A stretch of DNA of 64,000 nucleotides from positions 434,001 to 498,000 of the forward strand of contig BLAL01000302.1 in NCBI GenBank assembly GCA_015698045.1, read 5' to 3'. The translations under genes were made by a program, and so were the position numbers. This document shows positions 23,740-34,200 of this stretch, piece after piece. The DNA is from Rhizophagus clarus. Lineage: Eukaryota > Glomeromycota > Glomeromycetes > Glomerales > Glomeraceae. The notes below the pieces were generated by a model. That model worked only from the letters and a program-made list of their open reading frames with translations, was not told where the DNA came from and did no database searches. Within the stretch, counting starts at the first letter, position 1. Each line of letters opens with the position of its first letter.

Positions 23740-25215
23740 TTATTTTAACTAATGTGTTGCAGTCTTTACAATATAGAAAATATTTACCATAATTTGTATG
23801 TTCTTCACATTCTATACCACAATTAAAACAAAGTACCTCTTTAAATAATCCACTTGAATAATATGAAATTTCAATTAGGCTATTGCATGTTAGAGTATTA
23901 TTAACTTTAACAATAGAGAATAATTTTTTTCATAGAATCATTTATGTCATTAGAATCTTATATTTTGTGCCAGCTAAGCTATAAAAAGTATCACCACATG
24001 TATATTGAATTTCATCTAAAAATTGTGCAAGTTCTTCTTAATCTTGTGAAGATAATTTTGATTTTGAATAAAATACACGCCATTTGTTATATTCTCTACA
24101 TTGAATTAGAGTTCCAACATTTTTACAGTTTTGTGTACTAGATTTAAAGTCCATATAGGGTCTTTGCAATAGAAAGGTATGAAACTTAAAAAAAAATAAA
24201 AATTTAATTAATATTAAATTTACACTTATTTTAGTATAAAAAACATAATTAGCATATAAAGTAAATTTAAAAATTTTTTTGAGTTTCATACCTTTCTATT
24301 GCAAAGACCTCATATCATTATTTGACTTCTTTGACTCACTTAAAGAAGGTCTATATTCTTCTGTCCACTTCATCAACTACAGGAAATAGTAAATTTTTTA
24401 ATTCTTTACTTTGAATTTGCTGATAGTCCAAATATTCTGAATATTTAGCCAAGATTTTATCAAATTCAGTTAGTGATTCTCTTGGTCAGTTAAATCTACT
24501 TTGTAATATCCAACTTAATTCAACATAATTAAGTATTTTTTTGCTATGCTAAGTTAATTCTTCAGAATTAAACTTCAGTCTTGATCTTTTATAATTCTCT
24601 AGAAATGATCTCCCAAAAAATTCATCAAAAACAACAGGAATCTTAAAAAACTTTTGATCTAAAGTTTTTACAGAACAGAATAATTATCAACATACCATAG
24701 TATACTTGTCAAATCAGTTACAAATTTTTTTCCAATATGTTGTGCAGTATCCTTCTCTTTCCATTTAACTCTATGATTTTTAATCCAATTAGATAAATCT
24801 ATTCGCAACTTTTCCAGCGCATTTTTTGGGAAATCATTAAATTCTGGAAAAAATATATCATTTGAACTAGCCCTTATAATATCAAAAACATTAATAATAT
24901 TAACAGCAGGAATTATATAAGATTCTATTATTTCTTGTGAAGTAATATAAAAATGTGTATAAATTTTATATTAATATGCAGCTTCCTAGGCAATACATTT
25001 TGCTGAAATTTTCTTTCCAACTAATGTTTTTGATGGACTAAATTTCACTTCAAAATTTGAATTATACTATTCAGATAACAAATATAAAATTGATATATCT
25101 CTGAAAAAAACTTTTATTTTAGTTTCCCTGCTAACAGGTAAATCTTCCCAGTCCTTCAAAATTTCAGACTTGTACTTATTTTTACATGTATAATAGGCTT
25201 AAGGGTTGACTAATC
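23740..25215 (-). pseudogene. Decayed gene inside the inverted-repeat element, zinc-ribbon C-terminus
   Basis: Reading the minus strand from about 25210, one loosely continuous protein of ~440 residues appears with many stops: SETKIKVFFRDISILYLL, NFEVKFSPSKTLVGKKISAK, HFYITSQEIIESYIIPAVNI, KEKDTAQHIGKKFVTDLTSI, then, after the nested MITE, NCKNVGTLIQC, NKWRVFYSKSKLS and IQYTCGDTF, ending in a Cys4 ribbon CFNCGIECEE...YCKDC near 23758-23835. The position between inverted ends argues for a transposase or accessory protein, but no DDE triad can be claimed. I recall similar Cys-rich tails in multi-copy Rhizophagus proteins. Function unassigned. Confidence 0.55.
24159..24309. mobile_element. MITE, 151 bp, perfect 28-bp inverted ends
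   Basis: GGTCTTTGCAATAGAAAGGT plus eight more bases (24159-24186) is repeated exactly in reverse complement at 24282-24309. The centre is AT-rich and non-coding. It sits inside the decayed gene of the larger element, so it is a nested, later insertion. The perfect ends suggest recent activity compared with its surroundings. Confidence 0.85.
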
Positions 25216-25625
25216 AGAAGCCGTAAAATTATATATAAACTTTTTTTATTAATAAAAAAAATTATTAATAAACTCCAGGTTCTCAGGTCAATTTTAAATT
25301 TTGATGTTATGTGAACTGAAAAATTGAATTTGTGTAGCCTTATCTAGCAATCTACTGGTCCAATTTTGACAATTTTTTTTTTTATTTTAATAATTTTTTT
25401 TACCAAAATCCAATCATTAAATCATAAGATAATTTCCTAATTGGTTTTTTAAAATTTGTCTCAATTTTATATAGGTTACACCAGTTCTTAGGCAGAATAC
25501 TAATTAAGTTATTAACTAATTAAAATTGAATTTAAAGGATAAATAAAATCAAATCTTATTTTAGATTAAAAATAAATTTACTAGTTTTAATAATTTTTTT
25601 TAGAATCTTGCTAATTTGCTTCATG

Positions 25626-27500
25626 GGTGAAATCATCTAGGTGATTTCACCTATAAATAATTTATCAAAATCAGGTGATTTCACATGTATAAAAAGTTTT
25701 TAATAAATTTAATAGTACGCAAATCTTTATTAATTAATTTTAAAATTTAATTGGCTAAAATTTATTGTAAATTTTAATATTGTGTACGTAAAAATTTAAT
25801 GATCGTAAGAATATTGTCTGGTCAATGTATTGCTAATTTGGCAATAATTTTCTGTACAAAAAAAATAACAAAATTTATCATATTAAACTATGACTTTATT
25901 TCTTTAAATCCTGTTTATCAAAGTTAATATTTTTTACAATTATTTATCTTTAACATAACTAGTAATGATAATAATGATACAAAAAAGAGAAGCCTAATAA
26001 TTATGATAATAAGAAAGAGAAATAATGGAAATAATATTAGAAATAAATAATTGGAGATAACGAAAATGATAAGAGGCAAAAGATATAGTAAAAAAAAGAA
26101 AGATAGTGAAAAGAAGAGGGAAAGAATGTGAAATAAAAGGAACAGGATTGAAAACAAAAGGAATAGGGACAAAATGAAAGGGGATAGAAATAAAAATAAA
26201 AATAAAAAGATAATGGGAAAGGCAAAAAAAAGAAAAGATGATAAGAAGGGGACAAAAAAATGAAAGGATGACAAAAGGGAGATGAACAAAATGAAAGGAT
26301 GATGATAAACAAAGAGATGATAAGAAAGGAATGAAAAAATGAAAAGATGATGAGAAGGAGAAATGAAAAGATGACAAAAATAAATGATGATAAAAACAAA
26401 ACAATGATAAGAACGAAATGATGAGGATGAAATGATAATTGATAATGAGGACAAAATGATAATTGATGATGAAGATGAAATGATAATTGGTGATAAGGAT
26501 AAAATGATAATTGATGATGAAGACGAAACGATGATTGATAAGGATGAAACAATGATGAGGATAAAATGGTAATGAGGATGAAATGATCATGAGAATGAAA
26601 AAAAAGGAGCGATAATGAAAAAGAAGAAAGTGAATAAAAACAAGAAAAAATAGTTAGTAAAAATGAAATATGAAAACGAAATTGAAAAAAAAATAAGAAA
26701 AAATGCCATACCTTGTTCGCAAAACTAAGACCTAAAAAAAACAAAAGGAGGCGAAATGATAAGGATGAAATGAAATCGATGATGAGGATGAAATGATAAT
26801 TAATGATGAAGACAAAATGATAATTGGTGATAAGGATGGATGAAACAATAATCGATGATAAGGATGGACAAAATGGACAAAATGGTGATGAGGATGAAAT
26901 GATCATAAGAATGAAAGGAAAAAGGAGCGATAATGAAAAAGAAGAAAGTGAATGAAAACAAAAAGAAAAGGAGAATAATTTAATGAAAGATAAACCATAA
27001 AAAGAAGAAAAAATAGTTAGTAAAAATGAAATATGAAAACGAAATTGAAAAAAAAGATAAGAAAAAAATGCCATACCTTGTTCGAAAAACTAAGACCCTA
27101 AAAAAAACAAAAGAAGGAAAAAAAAAAGAAATAATATACCATTATTTAATGTAAACCTGGAAGAGATTAAAGACCTAAAAAGAAAGGAAAAATAATAAAT
27201 AGAAAGGAAAATGAAAACAAAAAGAACAACAAAAAACAACATACCTTTGACACAAAATTAAAAGAACTTAAAAGGCCTAAAAAGAAAAGAAAAAGGAATT
27301 AGAAATAACTAGAAAGAAAAGTGAAAACAAAAGAAGGAAAAAAAACATACCTTGAAACTGGAAAACCTAGAAAAAAAAATAAACAATTTAAAAATTAAAA
27401 ATTAATCAGGTGATATCACTTGCCGGGTTAAATCACCTATATCGAAATAAATAAATTATAAAAATCAATCAGGTGATATCACCCGAGTTATATCACCCCC
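25626..27500 (-). repeat. Purine-rich repeat region flanked by GGTGATNTCACC motifs
   Basis: The plus strand is almost pure A/G with T only in GAT/AAT from about 25960 to 27370. At both edges are clusters of the palindromic motif AGGTGATTTCACC or GGTGATATCACC (25627-25687 on the left, 27407-27497 on the right), like subterminal repeats of a transposon. Inside, 26578-26731 is repeated at 26893-27097. The long minus-strand frames here are Phe/Ser/Ile/Leu-rich artefacts. Five micro-exon-like modules lie on the minus strand (see findings). Nature unknown; possibly a decayed non-autonomous element. Confidence 0.55.
26420..26539 (+). repeat. 24-bp minisatellite, five units
   Basis: Five consecutive 24-mers of the form GATGARGAYRAAAYGATRATTGRT, starting at 26420, with single-base changes. 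It lies within the purine-rich region. Confidence 0.85.
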
Positions 27501-27967
27501 GGTTAAAACTAGTTATAATCTTTTTTTTATATTATAACTTTAATTAAATTTTATAAAATAAAAAAAAATTCATTAAAATTAAATTATTAAATATTAAGAT
27601 AATTGCAAAAAAAATCAAAATAAATATTATTCCTTCTATTATAATAATCCTCCTATATATTACTATAAATTTAGTAAATTTTATATAAAATAACTAAAAT
27701 TTTGAATAATAAATATAAAATATAAGGATATTAACTTGATATCTATCTTTTTTTATATTCAATATAATTCTTGAAAAATTTACCAAAATAGGTTTTGGGT
27801 AATAAATTTTTAATTAAATTATATTTTTTATAACATTTAAGAAAATATTATCCATCATATAGAATATATGAGGTAATTTTTTAAGAAATTTACCCATTTT
27901 CAGTAACAAAAGAAATTTATCGGATTAAAAAAACATCAAATGTTCCGAAAAATGGACCATAAATCAT
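27501..27967. other. AT-rich intergenic DNA
   Basis: Long A/T tracts and no feature I can support, up to the region in front of the HECT ligase gene. Confidence 0.5.
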
Positions 27968-28183
27968 TTGATTCGACGAAATCATTACACCAAGATATTT
28001 TTCTATCTGCTATTGTTATCATTAAACGGTTACGTAAGTTACTACGTTCAATCAGACATCACCTACACACTTGCCTTATTTGCACTGACTACAACACTGG
28101 TTCGTTTATTATCTTACCAAGCTCGTAGTCGTTTGTGTCTTTCTAAGGGTTGGGAAACTGATTCCACCTTTATGTTATTTTGA
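27968..28183 (+). CDS. Possible small membrane protein, 71 residues
   Basis: An open frame that begins MIRRNHYTKIFFYLLLLSLN, a signal-peptide or membrane-anchor pattern, followed by a second hydrophobic stretch TYTLALFALTTTLVRLLSY and a polar end. A second frame (27940-28128) overlaps it, and a GTAAGT at 28034 could be a donor, so the true structure is open. It lies 105 bp before the HECT ligase start, so it could also be part of that promoter. Base composition is less AT-rich than its left flank. No family recognised. Confidence 0.3.
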   Translation: MIRRNHYTKIFFYLLLLSLNGYVSYYVQSDITYTLALFALTTTLVRLLSYQARSRLCLSKGWETDSTFMLF

Positions 28184-28287
28184 TTAACACAAACACGCGT
28201 GCAAAACAGTCTTTGACGATATTTCTAAAAATTTTTTTAAATTCTACTATTAATTAACAAATAGCTTGTTTAGATCAAGCAATAATA
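28184..28287 (+). promoter_or_regulatory. Region upstream of the HECT ligase with an ACGCGTGC site
   Basis: ACGCGTGC at 28195-28202 contains ACGCGT, the MluI cell-cycle-box core of fungal MBF. The same octamer stands before the Sec63 homologue (50258-50265). Presence is seen; function is a guess. Confidence 0.3.
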
Positions 28288-31200
28288 ATGAAAATCAAAA
28301 AAACTCCACCAAAGAAATTAGCGGCACCCGTGAGTACTTCTTTTTTTTTTGTTTTACGAGTGTAGTGCTTCAAACTAGTGTTAGTCTCCAACATTAAAAA
28401 AAAAATTTTTTGAGCTAACTGCGTGAAAGTAGCAAAGTATTTGGGCAGTTTTGGATATTAAAGGGTTAACGGATCAAAGTTTTACTCTTGCTTTCGCATA
28501 AACAGTAATTAATTATAATATTCGAAAAAAAAAAAAATTTTTTTTTATATGTATTTTTTATTCATAGATACCGCCTATCAAAAGTCTTATTCAAAAGCTC
28601 ACCGAATGTCACGAAGAGGAAATAACAGCAACAGTAGATTCTATTAAAGAATGGAATTATCCACGAGGAGATCTTTTTCACTGGATTGCTGTGCTAAACC
28701 GTTTTGATAACATTCTCGAGGATATTTGTCAAACTTACAAACTTAAAAAATTGCAGGCAGTAAACTTCACCGAAGGAACGCGCAATAATCTATTTTCTAT
28801 ACTAAAATTTTCGCGAATGTTACTGGAAAATTGTACAAACAGAAACTTATATAGTTCATACGAAGTATGTCGTTTAATAGTTTTAACTTATTTACTCATT
28901 TTCATTTATATCAAAAAAATTAAAATGGAATTAATTAAATTAATCTTCTTGTAGCATCTTAATGACTTGTTAAATACAAGTGACTTGGGTGTTTTAGAAG
29001 TGTTGTTGCGTTTGATACTTCGACCTGCACAACGTCTCAGTAATCAACGTGCTCTTCGTACCAATTTTAACATTTCCCAGGATCGAATTTTAACTTTGGC
29101 CCACAATTGGGCAACAAAGGAGTATGATCTCGAAATGGCGCAGCTTGCATCCGATGAAGTCAAAATCCCAGAAGAATTGGCAACCTTAAATTATCAATTT
29201 TATCGTCATCTAACACCATCAGAAGCTGCCGAAACAACAGGTGATAAGAAAGGTGATGTTGCCGGATCCGTTACCTCCACACCTCAAAAAGGAAAAAGGA
29301 AAGATAGTGCTTCAAGTACTAGTGGAACTAAAACTGGAGAAGGGGTTACTGTAATTTCTATTAGTAACATTCATCAATATGGAGAAACGGATATGGACAT
29401 TTTAAACAATGTTATCGATGAATATGATATCCCCGAAGAGTTCCATTATGCTCTTTTAAATCGAATTCGGATTGTTACTAGTATTAAGTCGACAGAATCG
29501 AGAAGAAAATTCTTAATAATAAGAATACTTGCTATTGCTATTATGGGTAGGGTACTCATTTAAAGTATTTTATCATAATTTATGTATAATTGAATTAATA
29601 ATTTATATTTGTCTTTAGCTCATATTGTACCCGAACATGTTGCTCAATCTAAACTATTTTTATATGAGCCCGATATTGTTGCAAATATCGCTGAATTGGT
29701 TCATCCAGATAGAAATATACCAATTGTAAGTATAAGTAAAAATTTCAAGGTTAATCTTTTTCTTCCTGGTCAATTTTCATTTAATTATGTAAATTCATTA
29801 CTAGGAAATCCAAACAGTCGCATTCTATGCTCTGGATGGAATCAGCCGATATCGATCAAAACTTGGTGAAGTTTTATCGGCTATTAATGCATCAGCTAAC
29901 CACGGCATTTTGCTTTACGTGTTACGAAGAGTGATTGCTGATCTGGACAGTAATAACCGTAAGTTATTAGTAAATTAGAGCTTTTTAATATTTTTTTTTT
30001 TTTTATAAAAATGCTTTTGTTGATTTTGAATTATTCAACTTTCTAGCTATTTTCAACCAAGAATATTATGACGCGATGTTTGCTTTAATTTCCTATTTCA
30101 TCACTACACAAAACGGTGGAACTATGTTAATCTCAGCGGGGATAGTTCCAACTCTCTTACAATTGTTGCATAATAAAAATCCGCAGCAGTCAAAGGTAAA
30201 TTCGGTTCATTTCAAAAAATTTCAAAAATTTCTTTATATTTATTCTAATCAATTTATTTTTCATTTATTTTAGAATATAACAAAGGCTGTTAGTGTCTTG
30301 GACAGTCTTGTTTATGGATTTAATCCTTCATTTACTTCATTTTGTAATGCAAATGGAGTTCGTATATTGGTTCAAAGAATAAAGGTTAGTTTGATATTAA
30401 GGCTCTTAAATTATACTTCAGAACATTCTCTAACTTTTGCTTTATAGGAGGAAGTTGATTATGGTGTTCAGTTAGTAGACGACAACCAGGGAGATTTCAT
30501 GGAAGATATAACGATTGCAGGATCTTCAACTTCAGCGAGTCTATTAAGTAATATTCGCTATCTTTCCCTCGATTTATATATTGTCACATCTGCTAATCAT
30601 TATGAATTAAATTGTATAGCCACTGAACCTACGACTGCACTTGAAGTACCTGATATTACACTTCCTTATGAAAGATCATCTTTATTGAAATCGATGTTTA
30701 AATTTGTTTTACATATGATGCAATCTGCTGGTACTGCAGATGGATTGCGAAATCTTATTGACACTTCTCTTCCAGACTCAATTAAAAAGGTTTTTGAACA
30801 ACCTAAAGTATTTGGAAGCAGCATATTTGCCCTTGGTAAATTCTAGCTAAATTATCAATATTCATTTTTTTTTTTTTTTTTTTGGTTATTTCCGTTAGTT
30901 GCTTATTAATTTTTATTATTATTCAGCGATCAATATAATTGCAACTTTCATTCACAATGAACCGACTTCACTTCCGATTATGCAAGAGGCTAAGCTTCCA
31001 CAAACTTTCTTAAAATCTGTCATGAAAGAAATTCCTGCTTCAGTGGATGTGAGATACCAAAAATATATATTTTTAAATATTTTATTTTAATACATTTGAT
31101 GTTAATTGTTGATTTCATTTAGGTAATTCAATCTATTCCTAACGCATTTGGTGCTATATGTTTGAATTCACAAGGAATGGAAATTTTTACTCAGATGAAT

Positions 31201-34200
31201 CCGATAGACAAATTCTTTACAATTTTTACATCTATTGAACATTTACGTGCTCTTCAAGATAATGACGTTGCTTCAGTGTTGGGTAACAATATTGATGAAT
31301 TAATGAGACATCACCCAAATTTGAAACAGAATATCATGAATACGATTATGGTTACGCTTCAGCGTATATTGGAACTTGGACAAGACGATTCTATTGTTGT
31401 CGTTGATGATACTAATACATTACATACTGGAACGGATGATGGTCAAAGTGATGTTCAACCAGAAAATCGAGAAGAGCTAGTATCAACCGATGTCACCATG
31501 AGCGACGCTGACTCTGCTAAATCAGAGGAGAAAAAAGAGAATATTATTGTTTCATTTATTGAGATTGCTGCAAAGGTACTTAACACATTTTAATGCATAA
31601 ATATTTAAATATAACTCACGTTTTCTTATAATTATTTAATAGTTTTTGGAAGGACTTTTTCAGACTCAAAGCCATTGTAAAGAATTCCTCAAACAAGAGA
31701 ATGGGTTGAATATGATTCTTAAATTCTATGCATTACCAACTGTACCGTATGATTTTGCAAGTTCGTCAGCCTCATATTCTCTTTCTCATTTAATGAGAGC
31801 TATTGCTGAAGTTGATCCAAAGAAAAGTGTTACAGCAATTATTGTTGCACTTAATGAAGCGCTTCAAGGGGCAACAAATTTTTTAAATTATGATGGAAAA
31901 GGGGGTCTTCTCGTTGAATATATTGACCTTAATGGTATGTCTTGATTATTTAAAGTTTAAACATTACTTTAATATATTAATATATTTAAAAATATTTAGC
32001 GAAAGATACTGCAAAAATTGAAGAAGCGAACAAAACCTTCAGGTCATTAATAACTTTACACGGATATGTTGGATTACTTTCCGATGTCTATTGTACACCA
32101 GTTTTCTCTCATGGAAAAAGTGTATCGTCTGTAATCGAAGCTTTCGTTGGACCTGACAGTGAAGTTATTCCTTCATTAGGAAAATTGCATAGGTAATAAT
32201 TTCACCTCACTAAAGTACTTTATTTAATTTTGTACGGATGTTAATAAATTAAATTTTGTGTTGTAGAACTTGCGTTTGGGAAAATGTCATCTTAAAATCA
32301 TCTGTACCAAAGTCATGGTATGCTTCTCAAACAAAACCAAAGAAACCTTTTAATCTACCCGAAATTTCAACAAGTAGTGCTATTTCGGCAATACTAGATG
32401 ATTGTGATAAAGAAACGACCGATACAAATGAGCCTTCTGTTGATCAAAATAACCGTCAAGTGAAGAACGCAAAATATCTTAAATTTTTGATTTCTCATAT
32501 TCCTTCTTGTTTAACTTCATTATTCCAAGGTATATGTTATAAAGTAGTATTCACATTAATCTCATAATTAAACTAAAATTTTATAATTTAGGTTTAGCCA
32601 AGATGCTTTTTACACGTAAGGCACCAGATGCAAGTCAAAAAGCATCGGCTTTTAAAGTATCTGATTCTATTGCCGAAGTTCTTAGTGATCATTTAACGTG
32701 GCGTCGTTATAGTAAATATAATTTAATTTGATTATTTAAATTCTATGAATTATTTATTAAATTTTTCATTTTTTAGCACTTGATAGCGAATCCGATTCTA
32801 CAAATAAGTACAATTATCTTACAGTTATGCTAGGGCTTTTATCATTATTATTTTTAGATGGTCCGTAGCTCGCTTTAATTTGTTAAATTCATTTAAGTGT
32901 TTTAAATACTTATTTACGTACTTTATATAATTTAGAACGAAATCAAGTATCTCTTCAGACAATGTTAGTCATTTCTTTTGATAAAACTGGCGGTCTGGAC
33001 TATGTGTTCACACTCTTACGCGAGTTCTGGAAAGACGCAGAGGGAATTAAAGTTCTTGAAGAGTACTCGACTATTGAAGCAGACGACAAATCCAAAGATA
33101 AACTTACAAGAATTCATGGGTGCATCGAGGTTACACTTAATTTCTTCCAATTTGTTGCATCGGCCAAATTATTACACGATTCAGGTCAAACGAGTGCATT
33201 GACATCTAAAGATCGAGAACATCGTTTTGACCCCTATGAATTCCTTGTGAGCCTTCGAGCAAAAATTCTTCCTGTAATTAATGAACTTTGGCAAAGCTCT
33301 TACTTAACAAAAGCTCCACCAAATATTGTAAAATCTGTTATACTGAATCTAGTACAAATTTTAAAGGCTGAGGGGGAAATAAATCAACGAATAGAGGGAT
33401 CAAGCAGCTTATCATCAGCATCATCGATATTTGGAAGGAATCCCCTTAATCCTCTTATCCCGGATGAAGATAGAGTTCAACAATTGATTGACATGGGTTT
33501 TCCACGCTCTGCCGCCGAAACAGCACTTGGAAGATGTAATAACCATGTCCAAACTGCGGCAGAATTTTTGTTAAATCACCCACAAACAATTGCAGCTGCA
33601 ATTTTTTCAGAAGCTCAAACAGCCGATTCTGGTCGAGATTCTTCAACAACTAATCAATCTACTGGTGGAAACGCGCAAACTGATACAAACGCAAGCGTTG
33701 GTTCAAATGTAGATGTTACAGGAACTTCTGGGGATGATGATGATGATTCATCTGATAATGACGAAGGAAATATGGAACAAACGGATGATTTAGCTCAAGG
33801 TAGTCAATCTGCGGAACGTTCAGTATCTAGTGATACTCCCGTTCCTATGGAAACAGAAACTACTTCAAAGAAAAGTGATAAAGGTAAAGGTAAAGAAGTC
33901 GCTTCGGTGGATCAATTTAAAACTCTTAGAGAAGAATTAAAAACAAGTGTTGCTAATAGAGCAATTGAGTTACTGGATCAAGTTGAAGAAGTTATTTTTG
34001 AAGTAAAAGATTTATTTGTCCTCTTAAGCAAAGACGAAGTTGAGAAAACAACAGAGTTAGTGATAAAAAGTATTGAACATGCTCGTGAACAATCCGAAGA
34101 ATTACGCAAAAAAGCTTTAAGTTCGCGTTTACGTCTATTGGCTTTATTATTAAATGAGACAAGTATTCAAGGAAAAATACCTCATTTACCATTCAATATA

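Larger units (their letters stand above)
23244..25497 (-). mobile_element. DNA-transposon-like element with long terminal inverted repeats
   Basis: The left end TTCTGTCTAAGAACTAGTAT and the complement of the right end TTCTGCCTAAGAACTGGTGT match closely, and the match continues with ATCTCATGATTTAGTGATTG versus ATCTTATGATTTAATGATTG and on to GTCAAAATTGG and ACACAAATTCAATTTTTCAG. Left arm about 23244-23600 (with ~90 bp not found in the right arm), right arm about 25225-25497. Between them lies a decayed minus-strand gene with a C-terminal zinc ribbon. No clear target duplication could be fixed (TAATTAA occurs at both sides but offset). The superfamily is not recognised. Confidence 0.7.

Noticed and set aside
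23944..24289. Small frames on both strands (65 and 83 residues)
   Set aside because: They cross the MITE border or oppose the decayed zinc-ribbon gene. No independent support.
25924..27074. Three long overlapping minus-strand reading frames (176-345 residues) rich in Phe, Ser, Leu and His
   Set aside because: They are a by-product of the purine-rich plus strand (few stops in CTT/TTC/ATC text); three frames are open at once and no domain is visible.
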